NCBI RefSeq assembly: GCF_910592395.1
Contig: NC_088318.1
Coordinates: 18,850,349-18,910,348 of the forward strand
Reading direction: 5' to 3'
Length of the DNA stretch: 60,000 nucleotides
From: Lineus longissimus
Taxonomy: Eukaryota > Nemertea > Pilidiophora > Heteronemertea > Lineidae
Under the pieces are notes generated by a model. That model saw only the letters and a list, made by a program, of their open reading frames with translations. It ran no database searches and was not told the DNA's origin. Each line of letters opens with the position of its first letter. Position 1 is the stretch's first letter. Made by a program: the position numbers and the translations under genes. Positions 12,331 through 25,189 of the stretch are shown piece after piece.

Positions 12331-13037
12331 AAAGCATATTTCAGATAACCTGCAATTGTAAACTTCTGTGGTTCCCATCATCTATCGCGAAGAGATTTAA
12401 GTTACGACTTTTTCCCGAGCAAGTTCATCTATCATGCAAGCACTTCGTTACTGCCTTGCGTTAGCCTCAGCCCAAAGCGGGGTGCCTTAGATATCAATAT
12501 CTGACCTCTAGCTACTCTCAGCTAAGTCACTTATTGTACCATGGGGACTTTGAGTTAGTATCGATCACATTTATTTTCAGAGATTGGTATCTCGCATGTA
12601 TCACAACTTCCAACTCCGGGATTTTAACTTCCAAATTTATAAAGCAGTATTATATTAAGCGTGGTCGATTTTTCAGACAGTGCTTTGTCGCTTAAGCCCC
12701 CTGATTTAAGGGATACGCAGTAGAGACCACTTTACTAACGATGTCACAAAAGCCCATGTTAAGAACATTCTCCGTAGCAGAGGTCACCGTTATGATTTTG
12801 GAGGTTGGAGATAGGAATTCCCATCAGATTTCTGCAAAATACATGTAGATAACTTTTGACACGGTGGAACTGATTTTATCCTGCCATCTTGTTACCATCT
12901 TCTCAGAAGGTTATGTGACGGAACCCAAGAAGGAGGTACTTCGGCCACGCGCCTAAGGCCCTGGTTGTGATGTTACTGCCTGGTTAACAGAACTTTCACG
13001 CTGACACATGTACTTGAGCCGGAAGAAACCTAACATG
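12331..13037. other. Non-coding stretch, nothing recognised
   Basis: No repeat, RNA gene or splice-bounded exon could be supported here. Confidence 0.45.
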
Positions 13038-14018
13038 CTAATGAAGACTTAGAAATGGCTGGTCAGGACTTCTGCTGCTTCGTCGACACAATTTTGATAA
13101 TGTAATAAACACGAGGGAGTATTTGGGATCTTCTTGCGCTTGTCGGGTCCGCCCTCTGAAGCGGGTGAATGTCACCTCATGGCGAGCATGCCAACCCAAG
13201 TGCGTCAGCAACATCCCAGTGGGCCACTTTGACGTAACGCGACTTCTTCTTTTTCGTAGGGATTTCACTCGACAAATTACGGATTGATTCCTGGAGATCG
13301 GTGTTCATATCTGTGTATCTCATCAGAAAGTCAATAGATTGGGAAATCGATGCCAAGCGAAGTGGTATGATTGAGCTCTTGAATAATCCTATCATCTCAA
13401 CCATGACCTGGCCGTTTAGCCACTCAGACTCGTTTCGAGTTTGGTTTCATACGTTTGTAGCTGAAATTGTACTCAATATACCGTTGTGATGTGACGCCTG
13501 ATCATGAGTAGTTTTTACTGACCTACATTAAGGAGATACTGAGTGGCAGTGACAAGTTTGACATGGTGTCCGCTTCTTGCACAAACATTATTTGACAACC
13601 CCTCCAGGTTCTCGGCACAATGGTGATATTTCGCCATAAAGAAATTGAATCTGACGCCAGGGAAATAAGAGAGCTGGAGGCTTGCATCCGTGTTGTCAAA
13701 CACGGTATACTCGCCTGGGGCACACATTTTTACCACTTATTCCTAAAACACCTGGATTCAGAATGACCGCACTTTACAGTGTAAAAGCACTCTGAGTTAA
13801 CTATTGTCGTTAAGAATTCAGCGGTTATTGTGAGACAACCATGATCGCCAAAAATGTTCGTCAAAACCTCGGCATTTTAGCTTCACCTTCGCGGTTCTGG
13901 TGAGACAGCCAAAACACCCAGTTCGGTATCAATTTTTTAAGCTTTCGCAGACCAGATCGGTCACCTGCAGAGAAGCCTAGGGCGTCTCTCTCAAACTCTT
14001 TAAAGAGGCTCTCACATG
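13038..14018 (-). other. Possible decayed or multi-exon gene remnant
   Basis: Several protein-like minus-strand frames lie in tandem. About 46 codons follow the acceptor TTATCCACAG at 14019 (SLFKEFERDALGF... to a donor-like AAG|GTGAAG). A 70-codon frame at 13736-13524 contains KYHHCAENLEGLSNN and ends at a donor-like GTAGGTCAG. Another frame at 13404-13177 contains SIDFLMRYTDMNTDLQE and PTKKKKSRY. I could not join them into one open reading frame: the likely splice into TTTCAG|CTACAAACG stays open for only 14 codons before a stop. It could be a decayed gene, a gene with exons I mis-bounded, or chance. Confidence 0.2.
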
Positions 14019-14680
14019 GCTGTGGATAATTATTCACATCATGCAATCCGCCAAATTAAGAAGAAGCCCAAGCAATGTTAATAATGGATAAGCTGGCCTG
14101 CATTTTTCAGGGCGAAATTCAAACAGCTGCCGGTTGAAAGGTGATTAGTCGTGAAGGATGTAAACATCAGGCAGATAGTGTCAACACGCTCCACCAATAA
14201 CTTGGCGCTGAAATTCGGTTCATGTCATGTTAAAGAGCATCTCTTGATTAATCCACGTGGATTACCTACAGTCTGTCAACGAATTAAGACTTAAAGCCAA
14301 AACAAGTGTATGAAAACCATTTATACATTTGTCCCTAAGCCACCACATTTCGATCGTCCCAATTTCCCCCAAAATGAATTGACGAGGTACTTTCCCCTCC
14401 TTGCATTCGGTTGATATTTCATATTTCATTTCCTGGCGCAGTGTGATGGCCACCATATCTCTTGATTGCTGTCCCCTTCCTACGAATAGGTCAACAGGTC
14501 ACCTCCTCCGAGCTTCAGAAGCAGAGGTACTTCATAACTCACCATCAGATATGTCATTAAAGGTCAAAATGATAGTCTCGACCAGTATTTCTGTCGCGCC
14601 CAGAATTACGTTCAGTTCTTCTCTCGAGGCTTCAATATTCCATTTGTGGATGCAGTCTATAAATACCAAGGATTATTAAA

Positions 14681-14698
14681 GAGAGAGAGAGAGAGTTA
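14681..14698. repeat. (AG)n microsatellite
   Basis: A run of AG dinucleotides of about eight units lies just before GTTATCAGG. No function is implied. Confidence 0.85.
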
Positions 14699-14859
14699 TC
14701 AGGTCCGGTGAGGGATTACTGCCAAGGTCTCGCAGCCAAAGAATATCTCTGTCAAGAGATCGTGTTCGTACTTCTGCTTCTGTTCTGGTCTTCGGTTTTG
14801 TTTCATGATCAGTTGCTCGGAATACCCTGGCAAGAATGTGCAACAATGACACCCTCGCC

Positions 14860-15510
14860 CTCTACCAAATAAAAGGAGGATGGGGTCGTATGGGTTAACC
14901 TGTTTCCACCAAGTGCATATCCCAGAGCACCGAGCACCTTTGCACTCGTTTCGTGACATTATCAATTGGTAACCACTACAGTCTATAATTATTAGGGTTT
15001 ACCAATCAGATACAAAGACAGATGGCCAAATTACCATATCCTAAGTGAGATTACAAATGAGACCTCGTAGCCCAATGGTAATTATAGCTGTGTGAATGAT
15101 GGCTGTCTCTACCTCTTTTAATATGCCGGACTTTGTAGTCACCAGTGTTGTATTCTCGCGAGAATGAGCAACAAAGAGGCTGATATCCTCCCCTCGTGCC
15201 AACAAGCCAGAAACATATGGAGGCTCAGATCTTACGGGTGGAGACACTTCTATCCAATGCTTATTCCTGGGCATCGAGATACACCCGTTTGTGACATCAT
15301 CCATTGGCGATCGCTGCAGCCTGTGATTATCAAGGATTTTCAATTAGAGGGAGAGAAAGATGGCCGAATTATCCCATCATGGATAAGATTACAGAGCAGG
15401 TTTGGTAGCCGGAGTAATTGAAGCTCATTCAGAGAATGAGCGATACGAGGTATTTCTTATTCGTTTAGGCCACTGGTGTTATATCAAGAATGGCCTCTTT
15501 GTGCCACTGC
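14860..15510 (-). repeat. Diverged tandem duplication, period about 335 bp
   Basis: On the minus strand, 15430-15100 and 15060-14730 align over their length, and part of a third copy lies at 15510-15421. Paired landmarks are GATAATTCGGCCATCTTTCT with GGTAATTTGGCCATCTGTCT, GATGATGTCACAAACG with GATAATGTCACGAAACG, and CTTTGTTGCTCATTC with CATTGTTGCACATTC. Translated, one copy reads through GLLARGEDISLFVAHS and the other, in a different frame, reaches YLVEGEGVIVAHS. This suggests an ancestral coding or exon-like segment, but no intact gene model results. Confidence 0.5.
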
Positions 15511-18500
15511 TTTACCATAACGTTATTATCTAACTTTCGCTGTCTGATAAACATATTTATTGTTGAATCAATGATGTTGAAATGTACATGCCACGTTCTG
15601 CCTGGCCGGGACACACTGGTCATGACGTATCCTTTCAAATGCACTCAGCGAATAGATGCATCAATTATTCATTTTGTTCGCCCGGTGTGATCTGTCAAAA
15701 ACTAATTTCAGAGATGCTCCTCGACGTTATGTATATCGACTATTTTGACTCTGTAACACTGTCGTCTACTGCAGTGACATATGATTGGATCACAATCGGC
15801 CTAATTAGGTTTCGTGTCTGTCATGCAAGGTCAAGTGGGTATCACGTGACAAGGGACTATTACACCTACTCCCCACCTGATACTTCTTGAGAAGCTGGAT
15901 TGGGAATGAGATCAATTTCTTGATGAATATTGCATGCAAAAGTTGCCCTTCGGCCACGCCGAGAGACAGTTTCTTTCAGTAACGGAATTTGGGACCCGGT
16001 GAAAAATATCACAGGACAAGCTAACATTTCATCATGAAAACATAATGAAAATTCAGTAGGTCACTGAACGTATACGGTGCTGATATCGATCATGTTTGGT
16101 TCATATATTTGACCTGCTGTGGCAAACATGCGTCATGGGGCTATGGCTTGATCGATGACCAGGATTAAAAGCGTCTTGGATCGTGTCCCTGTGCCCGACA
16201 GACCTTTCTATTCAATGATTCCATTCCTCATGTTTATGGTCAGCCTTTGGCCGGTGGCTATTTACTTGCATACGGAAGTCATTTGGGTCGATCCATTGCG
16301 TTGATGTCACTTTATCATGTGATGGGTTTTAAGTTGAAAGTAACGCGAACGAGACAATACGGAGTGGTATCTGATCAACACAACCGTGTTCATTTCTCCA
16401 GCCAAAAGTATTTGACAAACGTCATTCCAGGGCTATGTTCTTTGTAGGCAATGTTAGAAAAGGAAAAACTGCTGAAGCAGCAAAAATTCGCCCTGAGATC
16501 GATTGCTCAGACTCTTAAAATAGTCTTTACAGTAGTTCTGAAGAGAGTTTATGATTTTCCTCAACATCGCATCGGGGAGGTTATCAACCCATTGCAACAA
16601 GCAGTCGCTGTTAATAATGAGAAGTGATGTCATATAAAGAAATTATGGCAAAGAAAATAATGCCAAGAGACGAGAAGAGAGCGTTGGTATCTTGTTAGAA
16701 TGGGGACGTGGCTCAGTAGCAATCAAAATTGGCACGGAATGTTTGCTGACTGGTGGATTATACTTTTTATCTGTAAACCAGTTACAATGACTGAGAAGGC
16801 AGACATCGGCACGTTTTGGTACTCGATGTGTTAGGCATCTGCTGAACACATAATTCGCGAAAACGAAAATCGCGAATTTTTTTTCAAATTGAAAACTGAA
16901 TGAAATTTTCTCATTCTGCCGAAATAGCGATCGTACATGATTTTAAGGTTGAGATTTTCGCCTATCACCAAAAATCGAGAGGTGCGAAGGTTTTTCGGTT
17001 ATGGTATCATAGATACAAATCGCTGGGTACGCACTGACAGGTGATTCAAAATGCACTTGGTGCCTAGTCTGTTAGTGACAAGACACAGTCAACTCATATG
17101 GCATTACTGCGGCTTTACTTGACACATATATCGCAGGAATACCAAGACTACTGCGCTAATACGCGTATTCGTCGGCTTTAGGAGGAAATACTGGAAGGCA
17201 CACTTAAAAAATCAATCATGACGATTAGCCTCGCAAAGTACCATCGTCCCCGACTGACTCTATTTTAGACCGCGCCCGATCAATGGGCATTATAGCTTTT
17301 CCCCTTACCATGTTTGCGGCCTACAACCACTAGCCAGACAGTTCTGGATTGGATCAATGGCTAATTGAAGATTATCAGATACATATCGCCTGGGGACTAA
17401 GGTGATGACATTCATCTTGGCTTGCTTGCCTCGACGACCCCCATGAAACGCTTCACATATAGCAACACAATACAGCTACCACTTCAATGTCCAGCAGAGG
17501 CGGATTAGGTTCACGCAGGAGTAATATTTGTTATACACAATAGAACAGGGAATTATACATGTTATCACATTGTAAACATTCACAGAATCAAGACTCACCC
17601 ACAGAAATCGTTGATGATGGCACTTTAGAGAGCCAACTTGACAAATCAATGAGCATTATACTAGAAACTTAGAAGACAGAGAAGAGGCACTTCATGACCA
17701 TGTTGAAAAAAGTTTATTCAAGAAATGGCTTCTTAGCGCATCACTTAAGGATGTTTGTTGATCAAATGGCTCGAAAGGGAGTCGTACCAACAGCCTCTCG
17801 GTAAGGTCTTCAGTAACCACTTCACCTATGAGCACTATCAAGCAGGTCCGAACATGATGTATCACTCGTAACATTACGACTATCGCACAACAAATAAACC
17901 TAACGAGAACATGCTACACCAGTCACTTAAGCAATACATTCAACACGTTTAATTACAGCAGCTGGCACGATTAAAGTATCACGAGGGAGACGGATCATCA
18001 TCGCAAATAGGATTTCGTCAAAACAAATTAAAATTATTCACTTAATCAACAGAGCGTAATTACAGCGGTGCTTCCTCATCAGTATTCATGGGTTAAGAAA
18101 TATTACTAATTGGAATAAGCGACAAGTTGCTGCCTAACGGGCATCGTGTTTTGAAAGAGGGACAGATCAAGGCCATGTCGCAAACAGCCTTGACTCGGTT
18201 GAGCATGATAGGTACAGGACAAACAAACCTCAACTGCCATAGGAGGCACGTGGCTAAGGTTCTCTTCAGGTGGTCGTGGATTCGCCTCTCAGTAGGATCA
18301 CCGCTATTTCGTCGCTGTGTCCGTCTTGAGCAAAGCATTCAACCCTAAATGATCTCATTTCTCAACTGAGACGTAAGATTTGGCGACATCACTTTATATA
18401 AACATACCAACGGAAAGACATAGAGCATACCTTTTTGGGAGAATACACCAGGCAACATACTGATATGTGGAGCTGGTCCTGAACATACCATGAATAAGCA

Positions 18501-18737
18501 AACACGAGTAGTTTGTTTTATTATTGTTTATATGGTCGATTAATCCCTTTTAATCCCGTTATCGTCAATCATAATTTGTGTCTTAGCGGATATCGTTATG
18601 CCCATCGTTAACAATAAAAACTTGTATTACATATCCAGCTAGGATATAGATGATAGAATATCGAACTAAGACTCATTCTTTATCATCATTCAATTCATAT
18701 CACTCGTTATACATCCAATGGAAGCTATGAAATAGCG
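15511..18737. other. Non-coding stretch, nothing recognised
   Basis: Contains short ORFs (60-102 codons) on both strands without domains or splice support, and no repeat copies that I could match elsewhere in the window. Confidence 0.45.
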
Positions 18738-18827
18738 TCCTCCCCGTTGCAGGCTTGAGGTCGTTTCTCAAACACACTTAGTCAAATATTTGTGTGAGTG
18801 AATTTTAGAATGCCTGCAATGGGAGGA
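18738..18827. repeat. 90-bp fold-back (inverted repeat)
   Basis: The left arm 18738-18754 (TCCTCCCCGTTGCAGGC) pairs with the right arm 18812-18827 (GCCTGCAATGGGAGGA) with one indel and one mismatch. The interior has a second weak symmetry (AACACACTTAG ... TTGTGTGAGTG). A small MITE relic or structured RNA-coding hairpin are the alternatives. No target-site duplication is obvious. Confidence 0.6.
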
Positions 18828-19095
18828 TGGAAAACAGTCACCCGATCCGCTTTCAGTGTTGATACTGACGAAAACGTGTTATGTTGTCAGAGACACGATC
18901 AAGCACTCGAGCGATCATTTGACGATTACTTCTTTAAGTCGTAAAATTTCGAAACTCCAGCGAAGGATTAATTCTACAAAAAACCGTATATTTCAAACTC
19001 AAGCGATTATGAACATTTCAAAATCTTAACTGCTGCGAGTGTCGTGTGGCTCAATTTAACAAGCTGCCAGTGTCGAACCCAGGACATTTGTGTTA

Positions 19096-19315
19096 TCATC
19101 TCGGCGGCCCAATAAAACCATTATTCCACATATCTCGCGCTGCTTTCTCGGTCAAGCCCATCACTGATATTGGCCATTCTATACTGTACTCATCAAAATG
19201 AGTATTGAAGCGCATCATCCATTCTAAATCCAAGGGATCGCCACTAATGGAACGGAGGATTTCGATGTTGTACTTGCGATTGGTTCCATAGGATAATAGT
19301 GTCCACCAACGCCAA
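19096..19315 (-). pseudogene. Possible retroelement gag-like fragment
   Basis: A stop-to-stop minus-strand frame of about 73 codons without a usable start encodes a peptide containing YNIEILRSISGDPLDLEWM, FDEYSIEWPISV and GLTEKAARDMWNNG. The order SGDPL, aromatic-rich stretch, then LTxKAA resembles the conserved gag segment of some LTR retrotransposons (SGDPLxW ... LxGxAA). The match is by eye, short and lacks the middle part, so it is a suggestion only. Confidence 0.25.
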
Positions 19316-19993
19316 GTTCAAAATCCTTCGGTAGGATAGAAGTCACGTCTGTTGAAGAATTGCACTTGTTTTGAAGTTTCTGGCTTGAAAAGGATGAATT
19401 TATGGTGAACATATCGAGTGATGTGACAGAGCTGGGTCTACCACACACTTAAAAATCAATTTATGTTATTCCTTGTTTTATTTGAAATATGGCCAAATAA
19501 GTCTCAATGAATGCAATCTAAAGTGTTGGTCTGGCCCGCCAGCGACACGTCACGAATCCTCTCGCGATATTAACGCTTCAAGACGATGTAATTTAGTTCC
19601 CAGAATTCTAACCTTAGTGTACTGGACCAGTTGCTAAAGAACCTCTATCCAGTTGAGATAGTTTTCCACGAGAGCGATGTTAGACCATCGCTAATACAGC
19701 GCCTGGTCGAAAATCCCGATAGAGTATTAAAGATTCCTCGTTAAGATCTTGCTTAACTTCGAGTGTTCGTGTGCTTGTTCATTCGTCTCGAGATTCTGGT
19801 TAGATCTATAGTTCTATCTTAGAATCATAGTTTACTTAGTCTTAATGAAAACATATGTAAATGATGTACAGTCACTGTATACAAAATGTAGAGCAGCAGA
19901 GTATACAACCCTTCATCACTTGCTATTTGACGCCGCTACCTGTAATGGACTCGTCACTCTCACCTCTCGTTTTGGTCAAAAAGCAATGAAAAG

Positions 19994-20566
19994 AGCCAGA
20001 CCTCTTTGCCATGTTTGCCGGTGTCTGACGTAGCCAAACCTCTTTGCCATGTTTGCCGGTGTCTGACATAGCCAAACCTCTTCGCCATGTTTGCCGGTGT
20101 CTGACGTAGCCAGACCTCTTTGCCATGTTTGCCGGTGTCTGACGTAGCCAGACCTCTTTGCCATGTTTGCCGGTGTCTGACGTAGCCAAACCTCTTTGCC
20201 ATGTTTGCCGGTGTCTGACGTAGCCAAACCTCTTTGCCATGTTTGCCGGTGTCTGACGTAGCCAAACCTCTTTGCCATGTTTGCCGGTGTCTGACGTAGC
20301 CAAACCTCTTTGCCATGTTTGCCGGTGTCTGACGTAGCCAAACCTCTTTGCCATGTTTGCCGGTGTCTGACGTAGCCAGACCTCTTTGCCATGTTTGCCG
20401 GTGTCTGACGTAGCCAGACCTCTTTGCCATGTTTGCCGGTGTCTGACGTAGCCAAACCTCTTTGCCATGTTTGCCGGTGTCTGACGTAGCCAGACCTCTT
20501 TGCCATGTTTGCCGGTGTCTGACGTAGCCAAACCTCTTTGCCATGTTTGCCGGTGTCTAACGTACA
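19994..20566. repeat. 38-bp minisatellite, about 15 copies
   Basis: The unit starts AGCCAAACCTCTTTGCCATG and ends TTTGCCGGTGTCTGACGT. Copies differ mainly at one site (AAACC or AGACC), with rare changes such as TTCGCC and GACATAG near the left end. Because 38 is not a multiple of three, minus-strand frames pass through all three phases of the unit every 114 bp, giving three overlapping ORFs of 194-249 codons. These are repeat artefacts, not a repeat protein. Confidence 0.95.
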
Positions 20567-20599
20567 TGTTCCAATCAGAACCAACTGCCGTGAAATAAA

Positions 20600-22594
20600 C
20601 ATTTGTTCCAGATTTGTCATTTTATGCTGGGCAGAAACGTAGTTATCTGATTTATGTTCGTGGCTTAGCCTCATATTGTACGCTCCGGACAGGGGAAAAA
20701 TTACAAATGGACAGATAAACGCCACGAAACGTCATAAATCGTTGATGTTGTGCGATAGTGGACATTCGAGCTCGCCCCGTGAATGAGAAAATGGAATTGA
20801 CAAATGAAGACATCAGTGATGATAACAATGCTGGTCTGCCAAGGTCACTGGAATCATTTCTTTAATATATTCTTTCGAACAATGCGACCTTTATACGGAC
20901 AGAGCTTTATTACCTCATGCGGATTATTTTCGATGTGCGCGTTATTGTTTGGTAACAGTAACTGACCCCATGACAAAGCCTTTTTAAAGCGAGAAACCGC
21001 GACGAGTAACCATTGTATTGGAATGGGACCTTACAAAGGTGTGAAAACCATACTTACGTAAACAACTTGGGAATTACCCAGGTTTACAATTCATTCGTCC
21101 ACAGACACACACATACACACGCAAAACATTTTACCATTTCCCCCTCAGTTTTTCCCCTTTCCCCATGTTCGACGAGCAACTACTTTGACAGAGCAGGACA
21201 AACTATCCACGTTCGGCGCTGAACGATGGTGAACTGTTTCGAAAACATGTATAGCTTATTAATGAGACAGGATATGCATTTATCCCGACTCCTGACCCCA
21301 CATCCACACGAGTCACCATCACTGTCACAAGGAAATAACTTCATCGATGAGATTAGTTTGGGCAATACATAACATGGCGCTCATTCAGAATTCTGACAAC
21401 GTGAGTCGGAGGCCCAGCACGCTCTTACGGTAGTGGCTAACAGATTGAATCACTGAAGCAAGCTCCCAGAGAGAGGGGCAAGGCAATCAAGACCATTCTA
21501 TTTTACGACTTCCTCAACCAATTAACATTATCTTCCCCCATGTGATCTGATCTATGTCGTCCTAGGGGGATGCATGTTCTCCCAGTGACACCACGCTGAT
21601 TTACTAGGCCAATTTATTAGCGGAATGACGCCGAAAAGTTTTTATGCTTTGTCCAAATCGATATACAAATTGCGAGAAGTTTCTCCAGGTGGCAAATCAC
21701 AGCCAATCTATTTCAGCTTTTCTGGAGGCTGATCAGTTTGACATCACAGAATGCGCTTATTCTGGCTTGTTTCTTAACTTAATGGCACTCGGAAGTTCCA
21801 GGAAAACTGAAGACTGCATGGGGTTCACTCGTTGAGGAAATATCCATGGAAACGCTGTAATCTAGGCAGGGTATCTCCTCCTGATATAGAACATAAAGCC
21901 TTTGGGTCGAAACTGATAATGTTCATGAAGAATTGTCAGCTTTCAACCGTCGTACACAGAACCACGTTGACCTAAAGTGTCGTCAATGAGGAGCAGATCT
22001 TCAACAACAAATGGCATTATGTGTCCGAGGTTATGGGCACAGGATGCCCCTAAAGATTGACGTCCAACATTTTCTTTTGTTTATCAGTTGCCAAGCCACA
22101 TCTTTCAACGATGCAAGCCACATGTACTGGCTGTCCTGCGGCACTAAAGCTTGACCGCTCGACATCATTTCTTCCAAACATAGCTCCTAGTCTAATGTGT
22201 CAGGTCTAATCTCTATCTTGTCGATTGCTCCCTGGGCGTTTTCTTAAGTGATCCTGTAGAAAGGGTCGTGAGACATTAACATCAATATCTCCAATCAGGG
22301 ACATAACGTCAAACACGTCAAAGGTAATATGGCTGTACGTTAATTGAGGGGGGACAGATTGACTTGTCACGTTATGGGGTAAGATGCACGGAGTTATGAC
22401 CGCCGTACACGTAGGTATTCATTCTGTCCGGGGATTACTGCTCTTCCTGAAAAACGTGATGTAGTGTCTTAAGTATAGCACTACAAGCATCTTTGGTGCC
22501 AAGATGATACATGTTAACAGACTATTTTAGTGCCTGTCAGGAAATAATAAGAGCTGTTTGCAGGCCTAATGACCAGCAGGTTAAGCACACGCAT
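20600..22594. other. Non-coding stretch
   Basis: No supported gene or element. It includes a short CA-rich tract (about 21100-21122) and scattered ORFs under 70 codons without protein character. Confidence 0.45.
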
Positions 22595-22692
22595 GGGTTA
22601 TCTTTGTTTGAATACAATAGAACAGTTGAGGGGCTCGGTTTGTATGAAAGGATTTTAGGCCTTAGAGGATGATAAACGTAATGGTAGTCGTG
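22595..22692 (-). repeat. Dispersed repeat family, copy C (partial)
   Basis: Inverted relative to copies A (1886-2140) and B (25190-25440). It carries ATACAATAGAACAGTTGAGG, GGGGCTCGGTTTGTATGAAA, TTTTAGGCCTTAGA and GATGATAAACGTAATG. The part corresponding to ACAATGACTTTGGAGCT is missing, so this copy is truncated. Confidence 0.75.
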
Positions 22693-22699
22693 CTCATGT

Positions 22700-25189
22700 G
22701 TTCATCTGTCTTTAGCTTCGACACATGAGCAGGTTTGTTGAAATTGTCTCACCAGTTGAAGCACAGGGGCAGAACACGAAAAATACAGCTATCGATAGAT
22801 GTAAAATAGTTGTTAATCATTTTTTCAAAGGTAAGAACCCGACATCAACATTAGATACCAACGTCATCCTAATTGGAACATTAAAGAATTGATGATTACA
22901 TTTACTTCAAAGAGTTTCATGTTTACGTGAAGTCTTTGATTGGCGGAAGATGAATATATCTTGTTATGCTTATAAAAGATAACGGCCACCTTGTCTCTGG
23001 GTATAAATATTACATGGTATATGAGGAGGAAATAGGAACACTCATGGGAGGCACGTTATGAATAATTGACAACTTTCAATTCAGGTTTCATATCAATGCT
23101 GTAGGAAAAACGTATTCATTGTAAAACATGTTGATAACAAGTCATATATAGTCACATTACAAACATACTGCTTTTGATAAGTTGACATCGAAGGTCCTTC
23201 AAAAGTTGACAATACAAAATATCGTTAGGCAGGCCAGATATCATGAAGAAATACTTGGTAATACTATAGAATGTCGCTAAACCGGCTGGTCCAACATAAC
23301 ATAATGCAGACTATGTGAACCGCCAAAGCTTGGGGGGGGGGTGACTAAAGGTGTAGCCTTGTGTGGATGAAGCCTTGTTAACTTTAGACGAAATCAATGA
23401 CAGTGGTGCTTTGAGAATGCCACCGACAAAAGACCGTCCTTCCAATTAAGAAAAAGCATTAAGAGTAGTGTGTATTACTGTAATGAATTTCTCGGCGGTA
23501 TCTTCTAATTCTGTCATTCCTTTCGATTTAATGCTTATTGATGCCGTATTTGGTCAAACTCAATAGAGATGGACGGAGAATTTTTATACCCCACGGCAAT
23601 CTCGGGAGAATTGTGTTGATAATGTGATGCGTACTCTGACCCTGTCTCTTCAGATTACCATGAATCTTATCATTCTGATTTAGTGCGGGACAACAGCGAG
23701 ATTTACCGCGGGGTAGTGGTGATTCAAAACAAGGTCGTTACCACAAACGATTGGTTGAGAAAACCGTGGTGTCATTGAAGATATATCGCTGTACTTCATT
23801 TTTCATTGAGGGTGTAGGTGCCATTTCTCCCTATCGACAACTCATAAATCTTGATTCCGTATCGTCAAAACTATCTGGCGTAGATAAAGCTGGTGACTTT
23901 GAACGAGTCGGGGCCTACAAGAACAAGCAGTTGATACTGCGATTGCCAAATTCGGATTCAGCCACTGGCTAAGTTCCCTACCAATGGATTATACCCTGTT
24001 CTCGATAGATGTAGCTGATGTATATACGGTATCTGGTATACACATCGCTAACTCGGAGCCCAATGAACCTGCAATGTCAAATTCGTCGCGTGAACTATAC
24101 TCAACATGAAACGATCGGTAGGTGGATACTGAAACACGATAAAATGTTTAATAAAACGTTGTTGGTATCATGATGGAAATCACCAACTACGTATCCCACG
24201 GATATTGTCTCAAAGTGGCCTGGGTTCATACTTGGAGTAATGAGATCGAGTCATTTTGATGAATTTTAAAATATCGAACTCATAAATCTCCAGAAGAAAA
24301 GCTATCAGTTCGGACCAATAAATAAGACAAATCTCTAACAAAAAGCTAATTCGTTCAGACTAAATATCATGCAATTATGTATCACCCCCAAGGGTCTATT
24401 ATAGGATCAAGCGAGCATTGATAGAATGCAAGATAATGCTGGGGATTCTATTTCCACTAAAGCGAAATTAGGTTTGTGAAAAAGTGCATTTTGACATCCC
24501 AGCATCACGCCTTAATGGGGCCAGTTTGGTTAGTTCGTACGAGACATAAACCATTATATATTTGGATTGGTGTTGGAATCTTTACTTTATATTCAAATGT
24601 ATTGGTTTCGTTTAAAATGACTTCTTTTTACAATGCATTGCTGAACAGACACCAATACATAGTACCTCTTGTACCTGAAATGGACACCGATATCTCTTCA
24701 TCGCACACCACTCTCCATCTCAGCTTGAGGTGCCGGAGGGAATCGGAAAGTGCCTTCAAGAACAAATGTTTTAAAATCTTCGATTTGATCGCGGATTTCA
24801 AATCGATTAAACTTGAATGTCCCCAGGCGTCGAAAATAAACCTTGGGACAATTTTCTCCTCATACCCGAGTGCATTTGAAATAATCGTATAGATTTATTC
24901 CTTCCATTTTCAATTGGTTTGAATTGATTCTAGTCATGATAAGATATGCTTTCAGATGAGAGCGGGAACGACGGTTTCAATTGTCTTTTCAGGCATGGCA
25001 GTGGGAAGAACCTTTCGCCAGTTCAGTGAGAGTTTCAGTGTGATTCACGTGCTTTGAATCAAGTCTTGGTCGTTTTCCAAATTTAAGTTGCGACTTCTTT
25101 TGAGAAACAAATAGACAAGTATTTGTTTGGTTCATTAGTAAGGTTGGCCACCATACCCCTTGATTTGTTGGTGAAAATCAGTCGTTACG
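22700..25189. other. Non-coding stretch
   Basis: Contains a G10 run at 23332-23341. A 138-codon plus-strand frame at 24476-24892 begins at a GTG codon and shows no domain, signal peptide or splice context, so it is not called a gene. No other repeat was recognised. Confidence 0.45.

Noticed and set aside
19060-19105. B-box-like GGTTCGACACT on the minus strand, possible tRNA or SINE
   Set aside because: The distance to any A-box-like string is too short and no cloverleaf forms. At most a truncated SINE tail.
19923-20725. Three overlapping minus-strand ORFs of 194-249 codons
   Set aside because: They are translations of the 38-bp minisatellite in its three phases, with no start context, signal or domain to favour any.
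24476-24892. 138-codon plus-strand ORF
   Set aside because: Starts at GTG, has no motif, signal or splice context and sits in AT-rich DNA where such lengths occur by chance.
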